A stretch of 64,000 bases of DNA from Marinobacter salarius. Lineage in GTDB: Bacteria; Pseudomonadota; Gammaproteobacteria; Pseudomonadales; Oleiphilaceae. The position numbers and the translations under genes are program-made. How positions within the stretch are numbered: position 1 is the first letter of the stretch; every line of letters begins with the position of its first letter. The notes below the pieces were generated by a model. That model did not search any database and had not been told where the DNA came from. It saw nothing but the letters and a program-made list of their open reading frames with translations. Location: assembly GCA_000831005.1 (NCBI GenBank), contig CP007152.1, forward strand, positions 2,108,001-2,172,000. Reading direction: 5' to 3'. Shown piece after piece: positions 40,453-50,735 of the stretch.

Positions 40453-43400
40453 TCAGTTACTCCCGGCCTTTTTGGCCTCTTCGGCAGCCCGCTGACGCTT
40501 ACGGACTTCCCTCGGATCATTGTAGGCGCGGCCCGGTGTGACCGGTACATCCACCTGTCCACTCGGCGTTTCTTGCTCGGCAGCGGGCGCGGGCTCAATT
40601 GCCTTCTCGTTGGGCTTTTGCTTGCCCTCTGCTTGGGACGTCTCAGCCTTCGGCTCCGCAGGTGGCTTGCTGGTGGCTTCCTGCGATTCTTCAGCCTTAC
40701 CTGCTGCTACCGGCTCGCTAGCCGGCGGAGGGGTTTCGGGTTGTTCCGCTTTCTCGGCTTGGGGCGTAGACGGCTCGGCATCAGCAGTACTGTCGGCTTT
40801 GGGTTTCGCCTTGGGTTTGGTGTCGGCTTCTGTTGGTTGTGGCTTGGCTTCCGCTTTCTGCTCGGGTGCCTCAACCTCGGCTTCAGCCACGGGCTTCGGG
40901 GCTTCTCTTTCCGGAGCCGCCTTTTCAACATTGTCGACCGTCGCATCTGCTTGGGCGGTTTCGACCTTCTTTTCAGCTGGTTTCCTGGGCGACCGGCGTG
41001 GTCGGGCAGGGCGTTTCGGCTTCTCCTCAACACTGGTGTCGGCTTCAGATTTCGCCGTCTCATTGCCAGAGGTGTCTGCCTGATCGGTCTTCGCGGTGCC
41101 AGAAGTTGCCGGCTGCGGCTGCTTTTCAGGCGTTTCACCGGGTTCTGCGCTATCGGCCGCTGGTTCAGCGGGTTTCTCCGCCGATTTTTCCATCGGTGTT
41201 TCCGTCGCGCTTTCCGCGGACGTCGCTTCGACAGGTTTTTCAGCCACGTTTTTCGCCGGCTTCGGCTCTGCCGTATTGGCCGCCGCTACGTCCGGTTTTC
41301 CTGCTGGTTGAGTGGCAGATTGCTTATCGGTCTGCTCTTCTGGCTGAGTATCCTTCTGATGCTTTTCGCTGCGGGCGGACTTCCGGTCTGCCGGTGTGGA
41401 CGCCGGGTTATCAGTGGGGGAGCCGTCGCGACTACGATTGCGTCTTGGTTTACGGCGTTTTTCGTCGGAGCCGGACTTTTCGGCGGCAGCACTTTTCTGG
41501 GTGCCGGAGTCCTGTTGTTCCTGACGGTCCTTCGGGTCCTTGGCCTGAGACTTGTTGCGCCCCTGTCCGCGTCCCTGGCCCTGGGGTTGGCCGTCTTTGC
41601 GGTTGCCATCCCTGCGGTTATCGGCTGTCTTGTCGGCGCTCTTGTCAGCACTTCCTTGCTGGCCCTGACCACTGCGGCCCTGGTCGTCTCCGCGATTGCG
41701 GTTTGCACCTCGGTTACGTCCCCGGTTGTCATCGCTGCGGCTGCTGTCGCCGCGATTAGCGCCGGCCTGACGGCGATCAGCACCGCTACGATTGCCGGAA
41801 CGGTTGTCGTCGCGGGCTACCCTGGATTTGCGACGGTCCTGGCGGTCCTGGGTGCGACGGTCGTCACGGTTGGAGCCGGCGGGCTGTTCCCGTTTCACTG
41901 GTGGTTCACCGATGACTTCCTCACCGCTGAAGAAATCCGCTATCTTGCGGCCAAGTTTGCTGAACAGGCCATCACTCTGTTCGGCCGGTGTCTCTTGTGC
42001 TGCCTTTTCCGGAGCCGGAGCGGGCGCAACCGGTCGAATGGCTTTCACCGCAGCCTGTTCGCGAACCGGTGGTTGGGCAGCAGGGGCCTCGAAGATTTCC
42101 TCTTCCCTTTCACTGTACTCCTGAGCCACCTGGTAGCTCGATACATGCTCCACGCCACTCTCATCGTCACGCATGCGCAGGATTTCGAAGTGCGGTGTTT
42201 CCATGTGAGGAGCGGGTACGACCACTACTTCGACTTCCTGCCGAGCCTCGATATCGGCCAACTGTTTGCGCTTCTCGTTCAGCAGGAAAGTGGCGACGGC
42301 GACAGGCACCACGGCGCGAACCTGACCGGTCTTTTCCTTGGATGATTCCTCGTAGATCAGACGCATGATGCTCAGGGCAAGAGACTCGATGCCCCGGATG
42401 GTGCCCTGGCCTTCACAGCGAGGGCAGACTTCGCTGCGGGTCTCGCCCAGGGATGGGCGCAAACGTTGGCGCGACATTTCGAGCAGACCAAAGCGGGAAA
42501 TCTTGCCCACCTGGACCCGGGCGCGGTCGATTTCGAGTGCCTCGCGCATCTTCTGCTCGACTTCGCGCTGGTGCTTGGCCGGGGTCATGTCGATGAAGTC
42601 GATCACGATCAATCCGCCCATGTCCCGGAGGCGCAGTTGGCGAGCAATCTCTTCTGCCGCTTCCAGGTTGGTCTGAAGCGCGGTTTCCTCAATGTCGTGG
42701 CCTTTGGTGGCACGGGAGGAGTTGATGTCGATAGATACCAGTGCTTCGGTGGGATCGATCACGATGGAGCCACCGGAGGGCAGCTTCACTTCACGCTGGA
42801 AGCGGTCTCGATCTGCCTTCAATCTGGTAGCGGCTGAACAGGGGGATTTCGTCCTTGTACAGCTTGATCTTGTTTTCGAACGAGGGCATAACCGCACGAA
42901 CGAAGTTCAATACGTCCTCGTAAACCGTTCCGGAGTCAATCAGCACCTCGCCAATGTCCTGACGAAGATAGTCGCGTACAGCGCGGATAATGACGTTGCT
43001 TTCCTGGTGAATCAGGAACGGCGCTTTGCGCTCGCCGGCGGCCTGGGAAATGGCTTCCCAGAACTGGACGAGGTAGTCCAGATCCCATTGCAACTCTTCG
43101 GTGGTGCGGCCAATGCCGGCAGTGCGAACAATGATGCCCATGGATTTGGGCACCTGTACATCGTTCATGGCCTCTTTCAGCTGCGCCCGCTCTTCACCTT
43201 CGATACGACGGGAAATGCCGCCGGCGCGAGGATTGTTGGGCATGAGCACGAGGTATCGGCCCGCAAGGGAGATGAAGGTGGTGAGGGCGGCACCCTTGTT
43301 ACCACGCTCTTCCTTGTCCACCTGGATAATGACTTCCTGACCTTCGGCAACCACATCCTTGATGTTGATCTTGCCTTCAATCTGGCCGGGTGATTTCTTG

Positions 43401-43633
43401 AAATACTCCTTGGAGATTTCTTTGAGAGGAAGGAATCCGTGGCGTTCCGCGCCGAAGTCCACAAAAGCGGCTTCCAGGCTGGGCTCTACACGGGTTATGC
43501 GACCCTTGTAGATATTGGCTTTTTTCTGCTCGCGGGAGCTGGACTCGATGTCGAGGTCAAACAGACGCTGGCCGTCAACCAGGGCTACGCGCAACTCTTC
43601 GGGATGAGTCGCATTGATTAGCATTCTTTTCAT
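40453..43633 (-). CDS. rne: Ribonuclease E (frameshifted)
   Basis: Endonuclease that starts mRNA decay and processes rRNA and tRNA; scaffold of the degradosome on the inner membrane. The start [24 protein letters not shown] matches the family. The S1 domain (about residues 36-119), DNase-like catalytic part (IVIDFIDM) and zinc-link Cys pair (CPRCEGQG) are visible. Near 42800-42840 two single bases appear lost: sense GAAGGCAGATC and CGCTTCCAG instead of GAAGGCCAGATC and GCTTTCCAG, which would give QIEGQIETAFQREVKL. From about residue 500 the tail is low-complexity: an Arg/Asp/Asn-rich RNA-binding stretch, then Ala/Glu/Lys/Pro-rich sequence. The restored length is about 1060 residues. Confidence 0.93.
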
Positions 43634-44081
43634 GGAAAGAAATGGTTCCTGTCGTTTGGTTTGGACAGAAAACCTGGGGAATAGCATCAGCGAAGCAGAA
43701 CTTGCGTGCCGCGGGCCCCTTGTAACAGGGGCAACCCGACGGCCAGACGAATCAGATCCCTGCGGGGAATTTTCCCGGAGTTCCGAGGCCACCGCCGACG
43801 GTTCGCCTGCTTGTAGGCAGGAAAGAGTCGCTTTGGGTCAGAGTCTGTTGGCGCATGTTATCCGTTTTCAGGTTCACGCGGGTGCCTGGGTCTCACGTCG
43901 TATTCGTATGCTGGACGGCCCGGCCCTGCGTGCTGGTAATGATTCTTCGCGATGTCGCCCGACGGTTTTCCGTACGGTTTCTTGTTCCCCCGGCTTTCGG
44001 GCAGTCGCTGTAATCAGCGCCTTCCGTATGGATCCGGGAGGATTTCAATCGCCGAGCCCGGTAATGATTGGGCTTCCGGCG

Positions 44082-44110
44082 TTCAAACTCTCAAATAGTG
44101 TCGGTATACT
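44082..44110 (+). promoter_or_regulatory. Candidate promoter for rluC
   Basis: TTCAAA (44082-44087), 17 bases, TATACT (44105-44110), in the rne-rluC divergent region, about 120 bases before the rluC start. Confidence 0.4.
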
Positions 44111-44170
44111 CCTGCCGCTCCGGCTTCTGGCATACTGGCCAGGCCGTAGACAAACGGCAGAGCACGCCGG

Positions 44171-44199
44171 AATATAACAGTATTCGCCGGCTCCTTCAA
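44171..44199 (-). promoter_or_regulatory. Candidate promoter for rne
   Basis: Read on the minus strand: TTGAAG (44199-44194), 17 bases, TATATT (44176-44171). Would give an rne leader of about 530 bases. Confidence 0.4.
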
Positions 44200-44228
44200 T
44201 CCCGCAGGTTTCCAGCGGTAAGGTATCC

Positions 44229-45277
44229 ATGTCCAGATCGACCAGGCAAAAACGTTCCCCTTCCTCACCACGGTCTGTTGGTGATGGCAAGAGTGCCCTG
44301 CGCCCGGCTCCAGAGGCGGTGAGGTCAAGCAGGGTGTGCAAAAGGTGGTTGTTGATGAGGATAATCACGGCCAGCGCGTGGACAATTACCTGATGGCGCA
44401 GATCCGAGACGTGCCGCGCAGCATTATTTATCGCATTATCCGCAAGGGTGAGGTGCGCGTGAACAAGGGCAGGGTTAAGCCCGACACCCGTCTGAACACG
44501 GGTGATGAGGTGCGCATTCCACCTGTCACCCGCAAGGAAAAGCCGGCGCAGGTTGTTCCGGGGTCGCGGGTTCAGGGAGTTATGCAGGACGCAGTGGTGT
44601 TTGAGAATGATCAGATGCTGGTAGTTAATAAGCCATCCGGTATAGCGGTTCACGGTGGTAGCGGGCTGGATTTCGGGCTGATCGAAGTCTTGCGGGCGGC
44701 GAGGCCGGAGGCCCGGTTTCTGGAACTCGTACATCGGCTTGATAGGGATACATCGGGATTGGTGATGGTTGCAAAGAAGCGTTCTGCGTTGCGTTATTTG
44801 CAGGACGAGTTGCGTCACAAGCGTATTCGTAAGCATTATCATGCTCTGGTGGCGGGTGACTGGCCTGGGTCTGTCAGGAAGGTCAGTGAGCCGCTGCTGC
44901 GGTTTGAACTTGGCTCCGGTGAGCGCCGAGTTCGCGTGGATGAGGCAGGAAAGGACTCTCTCACCCGTTTCCGGGTATTGGACTCCTTCTCCGGGTATAC
45001 GCTGGTTGAGGCCTCACCGGTAACTGGTCGTACCCATCAGATCCGTGTTCACAGTGCCTGGGCCGGTCATCCGATTGCCGGCGATGACAAGTATATGGAT
45101 GATGTAAGCCTGCGGGCATTTCGCTCCGCCGGCGGTCAGCGTTTAATGCTCCACGCCCGCGCCCTGGACTTTACGCTGCCCTCCACGGGAGAGCCTGTTC
45201 ACCTTGAGGCTCCCTATGATGAAGCTTTCAGCGAACTCATGGCCAAGCTGGCGGCGCGCCGGAAGGCATCCGAATAA
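44229..45277 (+). CDS. rluC: 23S rRNA pseudouridine synthase RluC (frameshifted near start)
   Basis: Makes pseudouridine at 955, 2504 and 2580 of 23S rRNA in E. coli. An S4 RNA-binding domain (QRVDNYLMAQIRDVPRS) precedes the catalytic domain with HRLDRDTSGLVMVAKK, whose Asp is the nucleophile, and GRTHQIRVH. I place the start at ATG 44229; this requires restoring one G near 44316 (GAGGCGG to GAGGGCGG), giving PEGGEVKQGVQKVVVDE and 349 residues. Without that, the first start in the main frame is GTG at 44336 (313 residues), which lacks a ribosome site. Divergent from rne as in many gammaproteobacteria. Confidence 0.88.
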
Positions 45278-45327
45278 TCCGTTGTTCTGTGGCTCGCAAG
45301 CAGGATGACCGCACCAAGGTAGTATCA

Positions 45328-45975
45328 ATGGACGTAAAGGTTGTGATTTTTGACTGGGACGGAACGCTGGTGGATTCCGTTGATCATATTGCAGACAGCC
45401 TTCACCAGGCAGCCACCGAATTGGGGTATCCGGAACTGGAGCGCGAAGCCTATCGCGATATCATTGGTTTGGGCATGATTGAAGCTCTGGAAAAGCTGTA
45501 TCCCGGCATAACGCGGGAGGAAATGACGGCGATTCGCGAAGGTTATGCCCGTTACTTTTTCTCCAAGGTGACCACGCCCCAGAATGTGTTTGCGGGCATG
45601 GCGGACGTACTGGCTGACCTTCGTACAGCGGGGCGCGGCTGCTCGGTGGCGACCGGCAAGAGCCGCCGCGGCCTGGAAGGTGCTTTGGTGTCCAGCGGGC
45701 TTGGGTCGCATTTTGATATTACTCGCTGCGCGGATGAAACCCGCTCCAAGCCCGACCCGGCGATGCTCGGAGAGATCATCCGCTTTTACGGCATTGAGCC
45801 GGCTGAAGCGGTTATGATTGGCGATACCCGTTACGATCTGGAGATGGCTCAGCGTATCGGTATGCCGTCTATTGGTGTGGAATGGGGTGTGCATAAACGG
45901 GATGTACTGGGGCACTATGCGCCACACGCGATCGTCGATTCGGTCAAAGACCTGCGCGACGTACTTGGCCTCTGA
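45328..45975 (+). CDS. HAD-superfamily hydrolase (phosphoglycolate phosphatase-like)
   Basis: 215 residues from MDVKVVIFDWDGTLVDS, whose DWDGT is HAD motif I with the nucleophilic Asp. Motif II is in VATGKS, motif III Lys in SKPDPAML and motif IV in GDTRYDLEMA. A helical cap follows motif I, as in the Gph-like subfamily. The substrate is unknown. An in-frame GTG at 45289 would add 13 residues. The gene follows rluC and precedes sppA as in Pseudomonas, probably in one operon. Confidence 0.87.
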   Translation: MDVKVVIFDWDGTLVDSVDHIADSLHQAATELGYPELEREAYRDIIGLGMIEALEKLYPGITREEMTAIREGYARYFFSKVTTPQNVFAGMADVLADLRTAGRGCSVATGKSRRGLEGALVSSGLGSHFDITRCADETRSKPDPAMLGEIIRFYGIEPAEAVMIGDTRYDLEMAQRIGMPSIGVEWGVHKRDVLGHYAPHAIVDSVKDLRDVLGL

Positions 45976-46000
45976 ACCGTAACAGCAACAGGAAGCAGCA

Positions 46001-47050
46001 ATGAGCGATTGGGAATCAGACAGGCATCCCGGCTGGGGAAGCGAACCAGAAAACCCAGAAAGCAGGGCGAGCAAATCCGCGGGAAGTCGCCGCAAACCGG
46101 CGATGCCACCGGAGTCAGCTCGTGATTGGAAACTGATCGAAAAGCTGGTGATGTCGCTGCAGTCAGAGCAGAGAAAAAGCCGCCGCTGGGGGATATTTTT
46201 CAAGCTGCTGACGTTCGGGTATCTCTTTGCCTTACTGTTGATGATCCAGTTCCCGTTGGGCGGGGCGCTGGAATCCGCTGCCAAGGGAGAGCATACGGCG
46301 CTCGTGGAGATCGAGGGCACCATTGCGGCGGATGAGCTGGCCAGTGCCGACAACATCGTGGGTTCCCTGCGAGAAGCGTTCGAGGCGGAAAACTCAGTGG
46401 GTGTGATTTTGCGGATCAACAGTCCGGGCGGCAGTCCGGTCCAGTCTGGTTACGTCTATGACGAAATCGTTCGGTTGAGGAGCGAGTATCCGGATAAGAA
46501 AGTGTACGCGGTGATTTCCGATATTGGTGCCTCTGGCGCCTACTATATTGCTGCGGCTGCTGATGAAATATACGCCGACAAGGCGAGCCTGGTGGGTTCC
46601 ATTGGTGTGGTGGCTGGCGGTTTCGGTTTTACCGAGATTATGGATAAGTTGGGGGTCGACAGGCGTCTATATACCGCTGGCGAGAACAAGGCTTTTCTGG
46701 ACCCGTTCTCACCGGAGGAAGAGAAAGAGGTGCAGTTCTGGCAAGACGTTTTGGAAACCACCCACAGCCAGTTTATCGAAAGTGTGCGTAAGGGGCGGGG
46801 TGATCGGCTTGCGGATGACGAGCAACTGTTCTCAGGACTGGTCTGGAGTGGCGAGCAAGCACTCGAGCTTGGTCTGATCGATGGCCTTGGCAGCTCCTCC
46901 CATGTGGCACGGCAGGTCATCGGCCAGGAGGATCTTGTGGACTATAGTCGCCGTGAATCGCCACTCCAGAATATCGTTGATCAGTTCGGCGTTTCCGTGG
47001 GCAGTGGTATTGCCCGCTACTTCGCTGAATCGCGGTTGGAGCTTCGGTGA
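46001..47050 (+). CDS. sppA: S49-family signal peptide peptidase SppA-like
   Basis: Membrane-bound serine/lysine protease that degrades cleaved signal peptides. 349 residues, the short single-domain form. A cytoplasmic charged N-terminal region precedes one membrane helix (about residues 66-88). The protease domain shows INSPGGSP (oxyanion region), the catalytic Ser in SDIGASGAYYIA and Lys in ADKASLVGSIGV. Frame intact. The 3' end overlaps the convergent maf-like gene by 34 bases. Confidence 0.9.
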   Translation: MSDWESDRHPGWGSEPENPESRASKSAGSRRKPAMPPESARDWKLIEKLVMSLQSEQRKSRRWGIFFKLLTFGYLFALLLMIQFPLGGALESAAKGEHTALVEIEGTIAADELASADNIVGSLREAFEAENSVGVILRINSPGGSPVQSGYVYDEIVRLRSEYPDKKVYAVISDIGASGAYYIAAAADEIYADKASLVGSIGVVAGGFGFTEIMDKLGVDRRLYTAGENKAFLDPFSPEEEKEVQFWQDVLETTHSQFIESVRKGRGDRLADDEQLFSGLVWSGEQALELGLIDGLGSSSHVARQVIGQEDLVDYSRRESPLQNIVDQFGVSVGSGIARYFAESRLELR

Positions 47051-47652
47051 GAGGCGGGCAGCGGATGCAGCGGGTTGAGCCCCCAGTTTCGAAGCATTTC
47101 GGTGAGCGCGATCAATGGCAGGCCGATCAGGCTGTTAGGGTCGCGCCCGTCGAGGCGGCTGAATAGGGCGATGCCCAGGCCTTCCATTTTAAAGCTGCCG
47201 GCACAGTCGTAGGGTTTCTCGGTGTGCAGGTAGTTGTTGATTTCGTCTGCGTCGAGCTGGCGGAAGTGGGCGTGAAAGTATTCGCAGTGGCTCTGTCGTT
47301 GCCCAGTACTGGCGTCCACCAGCACCAGGCCGGTCAGGAATGAGACGCGCTGACCGCTGCTGCGTTCCAGTTGTTGCGCTGCGCGCTCATGAGTTCCTGG
47401 TTTGTTCAGTATGGTGCCATCCTCCAGGCATGCGATCTGGTCCGAGCCGATGATCCAGTGTTCCGGGTAGTCACCACAAAGGGCTTCCGCTTTTTTAAGC
47501 GCAAGCCGCACGACCAGATGCTCTGCACTCTCATCCATACGCTGCGATTCATCCACGTTCGGCGATGCGGTATGGAATGGCAGTCTTAGCTTCTCCATCA
47601 GTTGTCGCCGATAAGGTGAGGATGAAGCAAGCAGAAGCGGGTGTTGTTTCAT
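47017..47652 (-). CDS. Maf-family nucleotide pyrophosphatase (YceF type)
   Basis: Hydrolyses non-canonical or modified nucleoside triphosphates; YceF of E. coli prefers 7-methyl-GTP. 211 residues from MKQHPLLLASSSPYRR, which is the Maf N-terminal motif. IIGSDQIACLEDG and KPGTHERAAQQLE complete the active site, and SFKMEGLGIALFSRLDGRDPNSLIG is the usual C-terminal block. Frame intact. It lies divergently next to yceD. Confidence 0.9.
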   Translation of the reverse strand: MKQHPLLLASSSPYRRQLMEKLRLPFHTASPNVDESQRMDESAEHLVVRLALKKAEALCGDYPEHWIIGSDQIACLEDGTILNKPGTHERAAQQLERSSGQRVSFLTGLVLVDASTGQRQSHCEYFHAHFRQLDADEINNYLHTEKPYDCAGSFKMEGLGIALFSRLDGRDPNSLIGLPLIALTEMLRNWGLNPLHPLPASHRSSNRDSAK

Positions 47653-47803
47653 TGGGGTTCCTTTTATCAGCGCTTGGAGTTGTCCGAGTGGTCCCGGTTG
47701 CACTGTTAATATCGTAGAATACACCTATCAGCAGTGTAACCCTTGCCCAAAAGCGCATGAAGTCTTTGACAGCGGGCGGCCAGGTCCCTAAAATTGCGCG
47801 CCT

Positions 47804-48358
47804 ATGTCAAAAGCCTCAAGCACCGAACTGCCCAAAACTGTCGATCCTTACCGGTTGGCAGAGCAAGAAATAGTGTTGGAGGGAGAAATTCCTCTGCAGG
47901 CATTGTCTCGTTTTGGTGATTCTGTATTTGGATTTGAGGATGGCGCTGTGTGCCGGGTAAGCCTGTCATTCTCCATGGACGGCGAGCGCCGGCGCATGGT
48001 GACAGGTGAACTGGAAGCACCGGTTACCCTGGAGTGTCAGCGCTGCATGGGGCCCATGCAAAAGACACTGGTCTCCCGCTTTACGTTGGGGTTGGTGACC
48101 AGCGACGAGCAGGCCCAACAGTTGCCAAAAGAACTTGAACCGTTTCTGACGGACGATTTCAGCGCGGATTTGTGGTCCTTGACTGAGGACGAGCTGCTGC
48201 TGGTTCTGCCTCCGTTTCCGCTCCACGAGCGTGACGAATGTCCCGCCCGAGAAGAGCTGGAAGCCTTTGAGTCGGATGAATCCGTGGACGAGCCGGTCAG
48301 GAAGTCTGAAGACAACCCGTTCAGCGTGCTGGCGGATCTCAAGACTAAGAAACATTAA
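47804..48358 (+). CDS. yceD: YceD family protein (DUF177)
   Basis: 184 residues, acidic; YceD homologues affect 23S rRNA accumulation and are nearly always encoded before rpmF. The pair of Cys in LECQRCMGPM and GLVTSDEQA, then the C-terminal NPFSVLADLKTKKH, match the family. Frame intact. It is the first gene of the yceD-rpmF-plsX-fab cluster. Confidence 0.9.
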   Translation: MSKASSTELPKTVDPYRLAEQEIVLEGEIPLQALSRFGDSVFGFEDGAVCRVSLSFSMDGERRRMVTGELEAPVTLECQRCMGPMQKTLVSRFTLGLVTSDEQAQQLPKELEPFLTDDFSADLWSLTEDELLLVLPPFPLHERDECPAREELEAFESDESVDEPVRKSEDNPFSVLADLKTKKH

Positions 48359-48429
48359 TCAGGCGTCGTTTTCTCTGGAAACCGTCGCGAATTTAACGAA
48401 CACACGTTTATCAGGTCAGGAGCATAATC

Positions 48430-48609
48430 ATGGCTGTACAGAAAAACCGAAAGACCCGCTCAAAGCGCGGTATGCGCCGTTCACACGATGCTCTGAGCAC
48501 GGCAGCTCTGTCCACTGACACGACAACTGGTGAAGTGCATCGTCGCCACCATGTGTCTCCGGATGGTTTTTACCGTGGCAAGCAGGTAATTGAGGCTAGC
48601 GACGAGTAA
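48430..48609 (+). CDS. rpmF: 50S ribosomal protein L32
   Basis: A 59-residue basic ribosomal protein beginning [20 protein letters not shown] and continuing with [17 protein letters not shown], both unmistakable for L32. Lacks the zinc Cys pairs, as usual in gammaproteobacteria. TCAGGAGC precedes the start. Lies between yceD and plsX. Confidence 0.97.
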   Translation: MAVQKNRKTRSKRGMRRSHDALSTAALSTDTTTGEVHRRHHVSPDGFYRGKQVIEASDE

Positions 48610-48653
48610 GCCGTCGCGAGCAAATCCACCCGCCAGTGCGAGATGGAGGAACG

Positions 48654-49655
48654 GTGAATCCGGTCACCATCGCAATTGACGCCATGAGTGGTGATCGCGG
48701 AGCCGACGTTGTGGCCTCCGCTGCACTGGCCGCGGTGAAAGAAAACGAAGCCTTGAGTCTTGTTCTGGTGGGAATCCGGAGTGAGCTCGAGGCTTTGTTG
48801 CATCCTGGGCATTCGCGGATTCGTATCGTCGAAGCTGCCGATGTCGTGCGGATGAATGAGCGGCCCTCCCATGCGCTTCGCCACAAACGTAATTCGTCGA
48901 TGGCCGTGGCGTTGGGGCTTGTCCGCGACGGTGTTGCTCAAGGTTGCGTCAGTGCTGGCAATACCGGTGCGCTCATGGCGTTCGGCCGTTCTGTTATCCG
49001 CATGTACCCGGGCATTGAACGCCCTGCAATCGCCAAACTGATTCCGTCGCTTCGGGGGCGTTGCCACGTGCTCGATCTGGGCGCCAACGTGGATTCCACC
49101 GCGGAAAACCTCTATCAGTACGCACTGATGGGCTCACTGATGGCGTCGGCGATCTGCAATCAGCCAGAACCTCGAGTCGCTCTGCTTAACGTTGGCGAAG
49201 AGGAAATCAAGGGTAATGAGCAAGTGCGGCTTGCCTCTCATATGCTGGCTCAGTGCGATACCATCAACTATATCGGATACATTGAGGGCAGTGATCTGTT
49301 CCGTGACGTGGCGGACGTGGTGGTGTGCGACGGTTTTGTCGGGAATATTGCCCTAAAGACGGGTGAGGGCGTTGCCGGTCTGCTGATTGAGCTGCTTGAA
49401 CAAGCTTTCACGCGAACTTTTTACGGCAAGTGTGTCGGCGTTTTGGCGCGGCCGATCATCGGACGGCTGCTTCGGCTTATGGACCCGTCAAGACACAATG
49501 GCGCCAGTCTCCTGGGGCTTCAGGGTGTGGTGATAAAGAGCCATGGCAATGCCAACGAGCGCGCCATGCTGGCGGCCATACGTCAGGCGGTTCGTGAAGT
49601 AGAATTGGAAGTGCCCAGCCGTATCAACGAACGTCTTGACGACCTGATGATCTAA
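48654..49655 (+). CDS. plsX: Phosphate acyltransferase PlsX
   Basis: Makes acyl-phosphate from acyl-ACP for phospholipid synthesis. 333 residues from a GTG start preceded by GGAGGA. Landmarks are VTIAIDAMSGDRGA at the start, SAGNTGALMAF, LDLGANVD, LLNVGEEEIKGNE and VVCDGFVGNIALKTGEG. Frame intact. Between rpmF and fabD in the standard fatty acid cluster; fabH is absent from this position, as in Pseudomonas. Confidence 0.95.
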   Translation: MNPVTIAIDAMSGDRGADVVASAALAAVKENEALSLVLVGIRSELEALLHPGHSRIRIVEAADVVRMNERPSHALRHKRNSSMAVALGLVRDGVAQGCVSAGNTGALMAFGRSVIRMYPGIERPAIAKLIPSLRGRCHVLDLGANVDSTAENLYQYALMGSLMASAICNQPEPRVALLNVGEEEIKGNEQVRLASHMLAQCDTINYIGYIEGSDLFRDVADVVVCDGFVGNIALKTGEGVAGLLIELLEQAFTRTFYGKCVGVLARPIIGRLLRLMDPSRHNGASLLGLQGVVIKSHGNANERAMLAAIRQAVREVELEVPSRINERLDDLMI

Positions 49656-49784
49656 GCGCTCAAGCCTTGGCCTCTCCCTGAGACTAAAGTCTCTCCCCAT
49701 TTTTGCTAGATTGGCCGGATCGGCCCCCAGGTTGTACTATTGGCTAATCTCCCGTAACCCCTCATTGACGGTAAGATTCCCACT

Positions 49785-50719
49785 ATGAAATCAGCCTTTA
49801 TTTTTCCCGGACAAGGATCGCAGTCTGTCGGCATGCTGGGAGCAGCTGCCGAGAACTGGCCGATCATAGAAAAAACGTTTTCCGAAGCCTCCGATGTGCT
49901 GGGCTATGATCTCTGGCACCTGTGCCAGCATGGACCTGCGGAAGAGCTCAATCAGACCACGGTTACCCAGCCAGCGCTGTTGGCAGCGAGTGTCGCGCTC
50001 TGGCGGCAGTGGTTTGTAGCCGGAGGTCAGGCGCCTGACTTTGTCGCCGGGCACAGCCTTGGTGAGTACAGCGCGCTGGTCGCCGCGGAAAGCCTGAACT
50101 TCTTTGACGCCATTAAACTGGTGCGCCTGCGTGGGGAGCTCATGCAGGCCGCTGTGCCAGCCGGCGAAGGCAAGATGGCAGCCATTATTGGTCTCGAGGA
50201 CGACGACGTAACCGCCGCCTGTGCCGAGGCGGCAAATGGCGATGTGGTGGCCGCCGTCAATTTCAATGCCCCTGGGCAGGTCGTGATTGCAGGTGCTGCT
50301 GGGGCGGTTGAACGCGCCATCGAAGCCTGCAAGGCCCGAGGCGCCCGCAAGGCCATGCCATTGCCGGTGAGTGTACCTTCCACTGTGCCCTGATGAAGGG
50401 AGCCGCGGAGGAACTGGCAACCGCGTTGGACGAAGTAACGTTTAACGATGCTGTCATCCCGGTAATACAGAATGTTACCGCTTCTGTCGCTCAGGACAGT
50501 GAATCCCTCAAGGCTAATCTGGTCAAGCAGCTATACTCTCCGGTGTTGTGGACCGATACAGTTCGTAAACTGGTGGCAAATGATGTGCGGATCGCTGTAG
50601 AGTGCGGCGCCGGTAAGGTCCTTGCAGGGCTGGCGAAGCGCATTGACCGTGAATTGTCGGTTTACGGCATTGACGAGCCGGATGCGCTGGCAAAGGCGTC
50701 AGAGGCATTTGGACAGTAA
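49785..50719 (+). CDS. fabD: Malonyl-CoA:ACP transacylase (frameshifted)
   Basis: Transfers malonyl groups to acyl carrier protein, essential for fatty acid elongation. FIFPGQGSQSVGMLG at the start, the catalytic Ser in GHSLGEYSALVAA (about residue 92) and VNFNAPGQVVIAG are all present. The frame breaks near 50380: CCTTCCACTG should be CCTTCCCACTG, restoring the catalytic His in PSHCALMKGAA. The second part runs to 50719 and the restored length is 311 residues, standard for FabD. Confidence 0.94.
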
Positions 50720-50735
50720 TAAATAGGAGCAACAC

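Larger units (their letters stand above)
43634..44228 (-). other. Gene-free region: rne 5' leader and rne-rluC divergent promoters
   Basis: A 595-base stretch with no convincing gene. A minus-strand promoter candidate near 44171-44199 implies an rne leader of about 530 bases. Small hairpins are visible in the leader, for example GCCCCT/AGGGGC around 43714-43731 and CCTGC/GCAGG around 43807-43822. A long structured rne leader that RNase E itself cleaves is known in E. coli; the equivalent here is inferred from position only. Confidence 0.5.

Noticed and set aside
40573..42345. A 590-codon open frame antisense to rne
   Set aside because: It mirrors the low-complexity Ala/Glu/Arg tail of RNase E; its product is a Leu/Arg/Gly-rich repeat of that composition with no recognisable domain, and no promoter or ribosome site was seen.
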